Positions 20,277 to 28,572 of a DNA stretch of 58,760 bases are shown here, piece after piece. The translations under genes and the position numbers were made by a program. How positions within the stretch are numbered: the first letter of the stretch is position 1; each line of letters begins with the position of its first letter. The notes below the pieces were generated by a model. That model saw only the letters and a program-made list of their open reading frames with translations, was not told where the DNA came from and made no database searches. Origin of the DNA: Caldilineaceae bacterium (GTDB taxonomy: Bacteria > Chloroflexota > Anaerolineae > Caldilineales > Caldilineaceae); contig JAJEDI010000059.1 in NCBI GenBank assembly GCA_022821585.1, positions 1 through 58,760 of the forward strand, written 5' to 3'.

Positions 20277-20370
20277 CACTCACTGACCACTGACCACTGA
20301 CCACTGCAGTTGGGCGGTCGGGCCTATTCGGCCCTCCCTTGTGCGGGGGATCCGCCCCCGCAACGCCCCC
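20277..20370 (+). repeat. Composite heptamer/double-hairpin repeat, copy B
   Basis: Three CTGACCA units and CTGCAGTT, then GGGCGGTC and hairpin one (GGGCC-TATTC-GGCCC), then hairpin two (GCGGGGG-ATCCG-CCCCCGC). This is the clearest full copy of the family; the hairpin part is nearly identical to copies A and C. Confidence 0.88.
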
Positions 20371-20492
20371 GGCCCTTCTCGCGCCGCAGTGAGTTTGAGG
20401 CCAGTGTGACGGTGTCCGCCCGCGGCGGCCGTGCGTCACCCCCAACCCCCCTTCCACTCCCATATGGCCAACCCTCGCACCCGCCCACTCCC

Positions 20493-20695
20493 CATCCGCG
20501 CCACCCTCTCCGTCCCCCCCAAACCCACCTGTAGGGGCAGGCCTCGTGCCTGCCCACCCTCCCATCCGCGCCACCCTCTCCGTCCCCCCACAACCCACCC
20601 GTAGGGCCAACCCTCGCGCCTGCCCCCCCCCCCTCCGCGCCACCCTCTCCGTCATCCCTTCACCCCACCTGTAGGGGCAGGCCTTGTGCCTGCCC
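20493..20695 (+). repeat. About three tandem 70-bp units, each with a GTAGGGGC palindrome
   Basis: Units of about 70 bases begin TCCGCGCCACCCTCTCCGTC and carry a palindrome of the form GTAGGGGCAGGC-nnnnn-GCCTGCCC (20531-20555 and 20671-20695). The middle one (20601-20625) is degraded. The same palindrome type, with a changed arm, is at 26173 and 41433. Similar short palindromes are common in cyanobacterial and Chloroflexota intergenic DNA. Confidence 0.8.
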
Positions 20696-20762
20696 TCGCG
20701 CCGTCTACCCCTTCCCTCAGACGACCCCCGAAGAAAGCCGCCACCAAATTCCGCCGTTTTCT

Positions 20763-20791
20763 TTGACCTGACCGCAGCTTTGTGCTATCGT
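20763..20791 (+). promoter_or_regulatory. Promoter of tRNA-Arg
   Basis: TTGACC (20763-20768), a 17-base spacer, then TATCGT (20786-20791). Predicted transcription start is near 20798, about 18 bases before the tRNA, a normal distance for a tRNA gene. Confidence 0.6.
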
Positions 20792-20815
20792 CTCCTGGCG
20801 TGTGCAGCGCTTCCT

Positions 20816-20888
20816 GCCCCCGTAGCTCAGAGGATAGAGCAGAGGTTTCCTAAACCTTTGGCCGTAGGTTCGACTCCTACCGGGGGCG
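20816..20888 (+). tRNA. tRNA-Arg (anticodon CCU)
   Basis: A full cloverleaf can be drawn. The acceptor stem is GCCCCCG paired with CGGGGGC. The D stem is GCTC/GAGC. The anticodon stem is GAGGT/ACCTT with loop TTCCTAA, so positions 34-36 are CCT. The T arm is GTAGG-TTCGACT-CCTAC. The discriminator base is G at 20888. The 3' CCA is not encoded. It reads the rare Arg codon AGG. Confidence 0.95.
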
Positions 20889-20921
20889 CTCTCCTCCGCA
20901 TTTCCCCAAAAAAGGTGGCAC

Positions 20922-20954
20922 AAAAAAAGTGGGAGACGCAGCCGCGCCTCCCAC
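20922..20954 (-). terminator. Intrinsic terminator after the MlrC-like gene
   Basis: GTGGGAG (20929-20935) pairs with CTCCCAC (20948-20954). The stem continues with CGC/GCG after one mismatch, closed by a four-base loop. On the minus strand a run of seven T (20922-20928) follows. It ends the MlrC transcript and also separates it from the tRNA. Confidence 0.82.
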
Positions 20955-20993
20955 CCCGTCACTTCTTTCACCTCTGTCCTCAAATGAGAACAA

Positions 20994-22472
20994 TTACGTC
21001 CCAGTCGTAAACGGATACAGGTCGCGGCCGAGACGCCGGAAGGGCAAATCGCGCAGACTGTGGACGCTCGGCTCCGCCACCACGTAGATCGCGCCCGCCC
21101 ACGATTCAAACGCGGCGCGAAAATGCGTGCTCGACTTTACGCATATGTACCGCATCTGCCGCGGGTCCAGCCCCAGCGTTCGCGCAAAAGCCGTATCAAA
21201 GGGCTGTTCCCGACCGCTCACCAGCAGTACGTGAATCCCGTCGTGAACCACGTGCGCCGACCTGCCCATGTTCCCGCTCAGCCCCGCATACATCGGCCCG
21301 TCATACCGGAACACCCCTTCGGACAGCGCCGCAACCTCCACCTCCATCGACACCGGCTCTCCCTGCAACGGCGACGACTTGCCGCCCACCTCCAGGGCCA
21401 GCCGCGCGCCGACACCTGCCTCGTGACACAGCGCCGCCGCCTCAGGGTCGACAATGTAGAGCACGCACGCGTCCTCCAACTGCATGTCGACAAAGGTTTG
21501 CAACACGCCCGTACTGTCGCCCGGCGAACCGCCGCCCGGGTTGTCATGCAAATCGGCCAGAATGATTGGGTAACGCCCGGCCGTCTGCGCCCTTTCCAAT
21601 GCGGTACGCGCCGGCAGCAGTTCCATCTGCCAGTCCTCCCGCCGTGCGTAAATCCACTCTCCCAACTGGTCGGCCAGCTCCTGGGCCAGTGCCTCGTCAT
21701 CGTCGGTCACTATGGAGACCGAAGCCCCCATATCCGGCACATCAGCCAGAAAAAAGCAGGTGGCGATCGAGCCGCACACAACGCCCGGCAGGGACTCGAT
21801 CCGGTGCAGCTCAGCGATCGCACCCCGCATCGGCGGATGTGCGGTCACCTGGTTGAGCCCCCAGACCATCGGAATCTGGTGCAAGGCCATCGTCGGCCGC
21901 AGACCCTCACGCACCATGCGCACCAGCACGTCCGCGCACTCGCGGCCGCGCGCCGACATGTCGACCTCCGGATAGCTCTCCCGCCCGATCAGGACGTCCG
22001 CCATCGCCACCATCTGCTGCGATACATTCGAGTGAATGTCGAGCTGTGCCAGGATCGGCACGTCCGCACCGACCGTCTCCCGCACCGCCCCCAGCAGATG
22101 ACCCTCCGCATCCCCCAGCCCATCGGGCGCGTCCAGATCCCCGACCGACATCGACCCGTGCAGCTCCAACAGCACGCCGTCCAACGGCATCGCCTTCGCG
22201 ATCCCGTCCAATATTCGCCCCAACAGCTCGTCATAAAGCGGCCGCGGCGTCGGCGCGCTCGGGTGAGGTTCGCCAAACAACGTCGGAATCAACTCAAAGT
22301 CGTGCGCTCTCGCGCCGTCGATAAAGCCGCCGATCGGCGTATTCGTCCCCGCAAACGTACGCAGAATCTCATCGCCCTCAAGCAGAAACCGCTCCCGATA
22401 GCTCTCAATCGTAGTCGGCACCGGCGTGAACGTACTGCTCTCATGACTGAGCCCACCCGTCGCAACCCTCAT
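20994..22472 (-). CDS. M81-family metallopeptidase, MlrC-like
   Basis: A 492-residue MlrC-like protein. MlrC was first described as the Zn-dependent peptidase of the last step in microcystin breakdown, but most homologues occur in genomes without that pathway. The N-terminus GGLSHESSTFTPVPT and blocks LDIHSNVSQQMV (Asp and His of a metal site), DLHDNPGGGSPGDS and VKSSTHFRAAF are hallmarks. The length is normal. ATG at 22472 with GAGGGAG upstream. It is transcribed with, or shortly after, the SDR gene at 22542; the heptamer run at 22515 lies between them. The likely substrate is a small peptide or modified amino acid. A toxin-degradation role is not supported. Confidence 0.88.
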   Translation of the reverse strand: MRVATGGLSHESSTFTPVPTTIESYRERFLLEGDEILRTFAGTNTPIGGFIDGARAHDFELIPTLFGEPHPSAPTPRPLYDELLGRILDGIAKAMPLDGVLLELHGSMSVGDLDAPDGLGDAEGHLLGAVRETVGADVPILAQLDIHSNVSQQMVAMADVLIGRESYPEVDMSARGRECADVLVRMVREGLRPTMALHQIPMVWGLNQVTAHPPMRGAIAELHRIESLPGVVCGSIATCFFLADVPDMGASVSIVTDDDEALAQELADQLGEWIYARREDWQMELLPARTALERAQTAGRYPIILADLHDNPGGGSPGDSTGVLQTFVDMQLEDACVLYIVDPEAAALCHEAGVGARLALEVGGKSSPLQGEPVSMEVEVAALSEGVFRYDGPMYAGLSGNMGRSAHVVHDGIHVLLVSGREQPFDTAFARTLGLDPRQMRYICVKSSTHFRAAFESWAGAIYVVAEPSVHSLRDLPFRRLGRDLYPFTTGT

Positions 22473-22514
22473 CTACCGCTCCCTCCCTCAACCCTGTCCA
22501 CCCGCTCGGCAGTT

Positions 22515-22555
22515 ACTGACCACTGACCACTGCAGTTCCGACTACTGACCACTGC
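22515..22555 (+). repeat. Heptamer run with CTGCAGTT, overlapping a gene end
   Basis: CTGACCACTGACCACTGCAGTT is followed by CCGACTACTGACCACTGC. The right part lies inside the 3' end of the SDR gene, whose stop (22542-22544) is formed by the repeat. Confidence 0.85.
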
Positions 22556-23345
22556 CGTCATCCGGTTCTGGCAAAACCAGACCGTGCACAAATCCGCCGT
22601 CCACTCGCAATATCGAGCCGGTCGCGTAGTCCGCATCGTCGCTGGCCAGATAAGCCGCCGCCCTGCCAATATCCTCCGGCACGCCAATCCGACCCCAGGG
22701 AATCCGCTTTCCGCCTTCCGCTATCTCCTCCTCGCTGTAAAAACTGCGTTCTCCCGGCGTGTCGATCCAACCTGGATTGATCACGTTGACATTGATGCGA
22801 TCTCCCGCCAGTTCCGCCGCCATCGTGCGTCCCAGATGATTGATCGCCGCCTTCGACATGTTGTAAGCGCCGCTGCTGGGGAACGCGATCTCCTCGTGCA
22901 CCGAGCTGATGATCACGATCTTGCCCCGGCTGCGCCCCGTGAGCGGCTGCTTCAGCATCTGCTGCGCCGCCAGCTGGCACGTGTGAAAAGCACCGAACTG
23001 CGTCACCTCGAAGGTCCGCATCACGTTCTCCCACTTCGCCTCCACCACCGGCTCCCGGATCGACACCGCCGCATTGGCCACTGCCACATCAATCCGTCCA
23101 AAACGCTCGACCCCGCCCTCGATCATCGCCGCAATCGCATTCCGGTCCGAAACGTCCGCCTGCCACACCAGCGCCTCACTTCCCATCCCCCGGATCTCCT
23201 CAGCCGCGCTGTGGGCTTCCGCCTCCGACGTCCGGTAATTCACCACCACGTTCGCGCCCTCTTCCGCCAGGCACAGCGCGATCCCGCGCCCAATCCCCAG
23301 CGACGCGCCCGTGACCAGGGCCGTCTTTCCCTCAAATCGTCTCAT
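22542..23345 (-). CDS. Short-chain dehydrogenase/reductase (glucose 1-dehydrogenase-like)
   Basis: A 267-residue classical SDR. The cofactor motif TGASLGIG is near residue 13, the structural motif VANAAVS near 90 (usual NNAG replaced by VANAA), the catalytic Ser in IISSVHEE, and Tyr/Lys in YNMSKAA. The C-terminal DDADYATGSILRVDGGF is typical of glucose 1-dehydrogenase and 3-oxoacyl-ACP reductase-like members. ATG at 23345 with GGAG about eight bases upstream. The last residues (GSGQ) and the stop lie in the heptamer repeat, so the coding end has been altered by repeat insertion or grew into it. The substrate is unknown. Confidence 0.88.
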   Translation of the reverse strand: MRRFEGKTALVTGASLGIGRGIALCLAEEGANVVVNYRTSEAEAHSAAEEIRGMGSEALVWQADVSDRNAIAAMIEGGVERFGRIDVAVANAAVSIREPVVEAKWENVMRTFEVTQFGAFHTCQLAAQQMLKQPLTGRSRGKIVIISSVHEEIAFPSSGAYNMSKAAINHLGRTMAAELAGDRINVNVINPGWIDTPGERSFYSEEEIAEGGKRIPWGRIGVPEDIGRAAAYLASDDADYATGSILRVDGGFVHGLVLPEPDDGSGQ

Positions 23346-23436
23346 CGCAAAACTCCATTTCTAATGCACTATCTTTCGAGCAAAGAACCCGCATGAATCC
23401 CGAAGAGTGTTCTTCGCGCCCCTTCGCGGACAATCC

Positions 23437-24918
23437 TCAACTGAACCAGTAGGAATACAACTCCGACTGCCACAGATGGAAACGCAAGCGCACAGTCCGC
23501 CCCGCCAGTTCCCTCAGCTCGCGCCCGTCGCGCCACTGAACGCATTCGTCAATGCTGTCCATCATGACCGGGACACAGTCATCCTTCGCATAGCCATCAA
23601 TAGTCTCCCCGCTTCCAGCGTCAACTACCTCGGCAATTACCCGGCCCCGCCACGAATCGGCATTGACATGCAACGTGTCCCCGCTGACCTCGATCGGTTT
23701 CGTCAGCACCGACCCCCACTCAATGCCTCCCTTCAGCGAAACGAACCCGTCCATCCGCAGCCGCGCCATGCACATCGCGCTGCCGTCCAGGTATCGCCTT
23801 TTCAGGAGGTCCTCAATCGAAAGATTACGATACCGGAAACCCATATAGTAGAACCACAGCTCGTTGTTCCGCTCCACCGGCCTGTTCAGAACTACGATCT
23901 GGCCCGTATCATACGTCTCGCCGTCGCTGACCGGCGAAAGCTCCAAGAACGGCGCCCGACCCGCCACCCGCTCCCAATCCAGCAAATTACGGCTCGATGC
24001 CAGTTCCACCGACTTACGGCTGTCAACGTTCTCATACATCGGCGGATGTTTCCCCGCCCAATGGTGCATCACCGGCGTTGCCAGGTAAAGCCCCTCGTAG
24101 GGAAATATGGGGAAGTTGTAGACGTCCGTACGCCACTCCTCCGGCCGGTTATAGATCGGACTACGGTAGGCCGGGTCGTCGAAGAACTTCTGCAGCCGTT
24201 CAAAACCGTTCTCCTGATCGGTCTGATCGGCGTGAAAGATCAGCCCATGCTCCTCCCAGTCCGCGAAATTCTTGCTTGTGTACAGCTGCCAGGAACGACC
24301 GTAAGGCCCGTTTCGTTTGGCCGCCGCTATAAACAGCCTCTCCGTCTCGTCATAGGTGAGGTGCGACTCATCGTGGCTGTGCAAAGACGGAATATCCAAC
24401 TCTTCCCAGTGCAAGAAATCTCCCGACACCATCGAGCGCAGTTCGCTCTCCCCGTATCGCAACCCCTTGAACCGCCGGCTTGGGTCCGGATCATGCGGAT
24501 CGTGTACCGGCCCCTGCAGCATGCCTTGCGCGCTGGGCAGAATGTTATTCTCTAAGCCAACCGGTGTGCCCCGCCAGGTCGGCGCAGGATAGTCATGCAG
24601 GCCCAGGAAGGGCTTCTCCCAGTTCACGCCGTCCTCCGAAGTGGCGTAACAGGCGTACCTCTCAACGATGGCCGCCGCGCCCGTAGCATCCATCTTGACT
24701 TCGGGATCCAGCCCCTCGGCGCCGGTCAGGTAGATCATCTTGAAGATCCCCTCGTCCGGCAGCCACACGGGCGAAGTCCGAACCTGAATCGAGTTGTTCT
24801 CCCAGCGGTACTCCGGCCGGATCACGACATTGTCACGCGCCTTCTGCGGCTGGTGCAGCTTGCGCGCCAAATTGTCGATCGCCTCAACCTCATGATCGTC
24901 GATGAAGAGATGTTTCAT
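23437..24918 (-). CDS. Glycoside hydrolase-like beta-propeller protein
   Basis: A 493-residue protein without a signal peptide. It has repeated aromatic-rich segments of the type seen in five-bladed beta-propeller glycosidases (GH32/43/68-like): YACYATSEDGVNWEKP, MVSGDFLHWEELD, LYTSKNFADWEEHG and LASSRNLLDWERV, each ending in DGxxW or DxxxWE. The last ~100 residues (SLKGGIEWGSVLTKPIEV, then VIAEVVDAGSGETIDGY) resemble a beta-sandwich module. Acidic candidates for catalysis cannot be fixed by eye. It lies just upstream (on the minus strand) of an SDR and downstream of a Gfo oxidoreductase, consistent with carbohydrate use. ATG at 24918 with AAAGAGGG upstream. Activity is uncertain; it may be a non-catalytic member. 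Confidence 0.65.
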   Translation of the reverse strand: MKHLFIDDHEVEAIDNLARKLHQPQKARDNVVIRPEYRWENNSIQVRTSPVWLPDEGIFKMIYLTGAEGLDPEVKMDATGAAAIVERYACYATSEDGVNWEKPFLGLHDYPAPTWRGTPVGLENNILPSAQGMLQGPVHDPHDPDPSRRFKGLRYGESELRSMVSGDFLHWEELDIPSLHSHDESHLTYDETERLFIAAAKRNGPYGRSWQLYTSKNFADWEEHGLIFHADQTDQENGFERLQKFFDDPAYRSPIYNRPEEWRTDVYNFPIFPYEGLYLATPVMHHWAGKHPPMYENVDSRKSVELASSRNLLDWERVAGRAPFLELSPVSDGETYDTGQIVVLNRPVERNNELWFYYMGFRYRNLSIEDLLKRRYLDGSAMCMARLRMDGFVSLKGGIEWGSVLTKPIEVSGDTLHVNADSWRGRVIAEVVDAGSGETIDGYAKDDCVPVMMDSIDECVQWRDGRELRELAGRTVRLRFHLWQSELYSYWFS

Positions 24919-24948
24919 TTCGGACCCTCTTTCGTGGCAAAGACTGTC

Positions 24949-26049
24949 TTAGAAGTGCCCTTCGTCCCGCAACATGTACAACTGCGACGAACGGTCGGCC
25001 AGCGGCAGTTCAACCGGACTGTTCCCCCGCCGCTGCGACTCGTATATACCCATCACCATCTCCAGCGACGCCACCCCGTCCTCTCCGTTCGAACTCGGCT
25101 CGCCCCCGTCCTCGATGCAGCGCACCAGTTCCTCGACCGCCAGTTGGATCGAGCTCGACTCCTCAATCGCCGGAAACGGCTGCGGCTCCAGCGTGTACCA
25201 CTCAATCCTGGAGTCCGGCTCATTCAGGTGGTCCGTCGTATCCACACCCAGCAGCCACTGGTTGCCCGCATACTCCAGGCTGATTACGCCGTCTGTCCCC
25301 TGCAGCTCGAGTCCGAACCGCGCATACCGTGTCAGCTCGTTGGCCATGCACACCGCGCTCACGCCCGAATGGAATTGGAAGATCGCATCGCTGATGTCCT
25401 CCACCCGAAACTCATGGCGCTGCCGCCGGTGCGCCGTGCCCACAACCGACTTGACGTCGCCCGCATAGATCCTGAACAGGTCCATCGTGTGCACCGCATC
25501 GTGAATCAGAGGGCCCTCTTCGTCCGCCGTCCACGCCGGAAACGGCTTGACCCCCTGGCAGATGCCCAGCATCGAGATCAGCTCGCCAATCGCGCCGTCA
25601 TCCAGCATCTCCTTCGCCTTGATGAAGGCCGGGTTCCAGCGCCGCGAATGGTTCACCGACAGCACACACCCCGTGCTCCGGCACGCCGCCACAATCGCGT
25701 CCCCGTCCTCCAAACTCAGCGCCAGCGGCTTCTCACACAAAATGCCCTTCGCCCCGTTCTCGACCGCCGCCTCGACAATATCCCGGTGCAGCCCCGGATG
25801 CGTCGCCACGCACACGATGTCCAGCTTCTCCTTCTCCAGCATCTCCCGGTAGTCGAGGTAGAGCGCGTCCACATCCCACATCCGCCCGAACACCTGCAGA
25901 TGCTCATTCCCCCGGCTCGCCCCCGCCACCAGCTCCGTCTGCGCACAAACCGCCACCCCGCCCGCATGCGTAAGCGGCGTCGGCGGGTCCGTCTCCCAAA
26001 GAGTACCAATCCGGCCGCAACCGACCAATCCGGCACGATAGGTATTCAT
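24949..26049 (-). CDS. Gfo/Idh/MocA-family oxidoreductase
   Basis: A 366-residue NAD(P)-dependent oxidoreductase of the glucose-fructose oxidoreductase/inositol dehydrogenase type. The Rossmann motif is VGCGRIG (residues 9-15). The cofactor and catalytic motif CEKPLALS is near residue 100. The C-terminal domain contains EGPLIHDAVHTMDLFR, where HDAVH is the usual substrate-side motif. ATG at 26049 with AAAGGAAA upstream. The propeller protein follows after 30 bases, so the two are probably co-transcribed. The substrate is probably a sugar or cyclitol, by family only. Confidence 0.9.
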   Translation of the reverse strand: MNTYRAGLVGCGRIGTLWETDPPTPLTHAGGVAVCAQTELVAGASRGNEHLQVFGRMWDVDALYLDYREMLEKEKLDIVCVATHPGLHRDIVEAAVENGAKGILCEKPLALSLEDGDAIVAACRSTGCVLSVNHSRRWNPAFIKAKEMLDDGAIGELISMLGICQGVKPFPAWTADEEGPLIHDAVHTMDLFRIYAGDVKSVVGTAHRRQRHEFRVEDISDAIFQFHSGVSAVCMANELTRYARFGLELQGTDGVISLEYAGNQWLLGVDTTDHLNEPDSRIEWYTLEPQPFPAIEESSSIQLAVEELVRCIEDGGEPSSNGEDGVASLEMVMGIYESQRRGNSPVELPLADRSSQLYMLRDEGHF

Positions 26050-26172
26050 ATGTTTCCTTTCTGTGGATTACTGAGGCAATTCTGATACCGAACTGCCGCT
26101 TCGTTCAGGAAGACGGGGTAAACGGAGACCTAATGGGGTTGTTGACATTTCCCGATAGCCAGCCCTCCTACT

Positions 26173-26197
26173 GTAGGGGCACCCCTTGTGGGTGCCC
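26173..26197 (+). repeat. GTAGGGGC-type palindrome
   Basis: GTAGGGGCACCC-CTTGT-GGGTGCCC forms an eight-base stem (GGGCACCC/GGGTGCCC). Compared with the 20531 copy, the arm AGGC/GCCT has become ACCC/GGGT on both sides, so pairing is kept. Confidence 0.8.
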
Positions 26198-26243
26198 TCG
26201 CGGGCCCGCAAATTCTGGGTCATCCAATCGTCAACAACTCCTG

Positions 26244-26726
26244 TTACCCCTTGAGCGAATCAGCCAGATTCTCTCGGCGATTGCAACGTGCAATCTTGAT
26301 GGTCAATCGTTGGCCGCGAAAACTAACTTTGAGTCTGTTCAGCGTTCGGAGTTGCTTCGGGTGAATTCCCTTGCCATGGAACAAAACGGGAATACATTTG
26401 GAATCCATCCCTCTCAGCGCGACCCGCAAAGCAAAGTTTGCCCCTTGCTGCAACTGCTCATGTACTCCCGACGCATCGACATTTCCGGACTTTAGCTCCG
26501 CCGGAACCGTGAGAAGTCTCCCATCGGAGTCGACCAGAAAATAGATCAAGTCGCATCGACTTCCTTCAAACGAGTGATCCGGAAATGCGAGATCTGCGTC
26601 TACTGTGATGCGCGTTGAAGGCACCCCATCCAGGTATACACGGCAACCCTCACGTCGGTGCGACCGGCTAAGGTTTTCTTCTCCTACTCTGGACCTGATC
26701 GTGTCAAGGACTTCACTCCTGCTCAC
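26244..26726 (-). CDS. Small protein with a D...ExK nuclease-like motif, partner of an ATPase
   Basis: A 160-residue protein that I do not recognise as a named family. Residues 59-79 carry D59 (CDLIYFLVD) followed by E77 and K79 (VPAELKSG), the spacing and hydrophobic context of a PD-(D/E)xK nuclease core. A helix-like stretch (GVHEQLQQGANFALRV) follows, as in that fold. The start is ATG at 26726 with AGGAG ten bases upstream, and it overlaps the end of the ATPase gene by 14 bases, so the two are translationally coupled. Base composition is more AT-rich than the flanking metabolic genes. A defence-type effector is my inference; it could also be a structural domain without catalysis. Confidence 0.65.
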   Translation of the reverse strand: MSRSEVLDTIRSRVGEENLSRSHRREGCRVYLDGVPSTRITVDADLAFPDHSFEGSRCDLIYFLVDSDGRLLTVPAELKSGNVDASGVHEQLQQGANFALRVALRGMDSKCIPVLFHGKGIHPKQLRTLNRLKVSFRGQRLTIKIARCNRRENLADSLKG

Positions 26727-28296
26727 GAGCAGCGGCTCCTGCTAGTTCCTGGAACTGGTTCTGCAGTGCCGCTGACCGGTTGTAGAGCGCTTCCGCCACG
26801 TTTTCGTATTCTTCCGGCTCAATCCCTTCACTCCGGTCAAACGGTATCTCCTCAATCGTTGAGCCCGAAGAGTCGTTATCCTCTCGGAACAACCAGACAC
26901 CAACTTCGCTGGGCAGGAGCGCGCTGGATCCTCCCTTATCGCTCTCAAGATTCTCCGAAATCTCCTGAAGCTCGCCCTCCCGCATCAGGTTTGCAATCTC
27001 CATGAGAAGCCAGTCGCTGTGAGTGGTTACAACTACCTTGACGCCAGCACGAATGAGGCGAGCCAAGGTCCGGGCAATTTGTGTCTGAGCTGCGGGATGC
27101 AGATGTGCTTCAGGTTCCTCGATGATGAGCATGTCGCCAGTGGAAACGATGCCTCGAAGAAACAGCACAATTGGGGCGAGTTCGGTCACCATTGACGATG
27201 CCCGCGTCAAACGTATGTCCTCCTCGGTCTCCCAGGGCCGGTAAACAAACTCCGGATATGCTCCGGCGACGGTTCGTTTCGACCCAATCTGCCCCGCAAG
27301 TGTTTCTCGCTCTAAGGCATCCGCGGCCTTGGCTATTGAAGCCCTGCCATTACGGTATTCGTCAAAAAGGATCAGCTTTTGCATGAAATCTGATATCATG
27401 CCCGAAAAGGTTGGCAACTCTGGAAAGCGCTCTATGCCGACGCGAGTTGATCGCGCCACCAGAGAGCTGGCGATAACGCGATGGCTCTGCATGATGCCGC
27501 TACGGGCGGCCGGCAAATAGTGAGTTTCACCATGCCAACCCGCAGCACTAGCGAGGTGCTTTTCAAAAGAGTCAAGAAGAAAAGGGCTTGTTATCCAAGC
27601 ATCTTCTCTGAGGGAGTCCTCAAGCAACTGTTGAAACTGCTGCAGTTCTCGCCTGATTCCTAGCTCTTCAGCCGACCATCCTTTTGGGAGAAATACAATG
27701 TCTTCAATTTTGCCATCTGTAGATAAACCTGAATCAGCAACATACAATGCGTAGCTCCACAGTTCTTGCTTCGCCTCGCTGACTTTTAGGGAAATTTCCA
27801 TTTCTGTGCTTGCGGGAAGCCGGACCAGATCGGAATATGATTCGATATCGAAGCAGCGCTCCAGTTCATCCCCAATGAATTCGCCTAGGGAATGAGGATC
27901 TCTTAAGGTGATCCAAGCAGTATCTTGCAGATTAATGGGAAAGTCCGAGAATTTGAACTGTCTACCCTCCGTGGCCAGTTTTGTCCTAAAGTCTTGGATA
28001 TCCTCTTCCTTGTTAAAGGTGTACTCACCTGGCAGGTTGAAATCCAAACTAAAAAAGGGACGCCTTTCATGGTCTATAACCGGAAGCCGACGAAAACCAC
28101 CCATGATCCGCCGCAAGGCGTAAACCAAAACGGCGAAGTAGGTCTTTCCCGTGTTGCTGGGACCAACAAGAACGGTCAAAGGGCGTAAGTTTACTGCTCC
28201 ACTCTCGATGGGCCCGAAATTTTTTACCGAAACGCGAAAGTCTGGCGGGCCACCCCAATGAAGACTCTGGTTTTCGGTAGTCTCTTGTTCGCGCAT
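26713..28296 (-). CDS. AAA/OLD-like ATPase (SMC-type ABC ATPase fold)
   Basis: A 527-residue ATPase. The N-terminus DFRVSVKNFGPIESGAVNL leads to Walker A, GPSNTGKT at 45-52. Walker B and its following Glu are in MLIIEEPEAHLHPAAQ, near residues 388-400. The switch motif VVTTHSDWLL is near 423. TRASSMVTELAPIVLFL just before Walker B is the conserved block of this group. The middle about 300 residues are a family-variable insertion. Proteins of this class (OLD, Septu PtuA and similar) pair with nucleases in phage defence, and here the next gene overlaps it and carries an ExK motif. No TOPRIM domain was seen at the C-terminus, so it is not a classical OLD nuclease. ATG at 28296. Confidence 0.85.
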   Translation of the reverse strand: MREQETTENQSLHWGGPPDFRVSVKNFGPIESGAVNLRPLTVLVGPSNTGKTYFAVLVYALRRIMGGFRRLPVIDHERRPFFSLDFNLPGEYTFNKEEDIQDFRTKLATEGRQFKFSDFPINLQDTAWITLRDPHSLGEFIGDELERCFDIESYSDLVRLPASTEMEISLKVSEAKQELWSYALYVADSGLSTDGKIEDIVFLPKGWSAEELGIRRELQQFQQLLEDSLREDAWITSPFLLDSFEKHLASAAGWHGETHYLPAARSGIMQSHRVIASSLVARSTRVGIERFPELPTFSGMISDFMQKLILFDEYRNGRASIAKAADALERETLAGQIGSKRTVAGAYPEFVYRPWETEEDIRLTRASSMVTELAPIVLFLRGIVSTGDMLIIEEPEAHLHPAAQTQIARTLARLIRAGVKVVVTTHSDWLLMEIANLMREGELQEISENLESDKGGSSALLPSEVGVWLFREDNDSSGSTIEEIPFDRSEGIEPEEYENVAEALYNRSAALQNQFQELAGAAAREQE

Positions 28297-28572
28297 TGTG
28301 AGGTTCCTGCGTTCCCCATTTCGTCATTCTTCCCCTAGGGGATCTGTGTGTCCAGAATGCCCGCGCTCAGGATAGGCTGACGGCCTTTGCACTGGGACAA
28401 GTGCTCGTTGGGACTCGACAAAGTCCGTACCTGGCTATTTCACTTAACGTGCACCGCACGGGTGCTGTTTCCCCCATCAAGAGTGGGTCATGAGACCAAT
28501 GTGCTGTTCCCTTTGCCGCCATACTACCAGTCCCAGCATACGGTGGACAAGTCACTTCACGGGACACAAACA

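Noticed and set aside
20994..22472. MlrC gene as evidence for a microcystin-degradation cluster
   Set aside because: No mlrA, mlrB or mlrD-like genes nearby; MlrC homologues are widespread outside that pathway.
21060..22526. Long open plus-strand frame (488 codons) opposite the MlrC gene
   Set aside because: Translation is rich in R, H, Q and P with no domain; it mirrors the codon bias of the real minus-strand gene.
24595..26085. Long open plus-strand frame (496 codons) opposite the propeller and Gfo genes
   Set aside because: Low-complexity Arg/His/Pro-rich translation crossing two real genes on the other strand.
26244..28296. The ATPase pair considered as classical Septu, Gabija or OLD
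   Set aside because: No HNH motif in the small protein, no TOPRIM domain seen in the ATPase and no UvrD-type helicase, so it does not fit these named systems as I know them.
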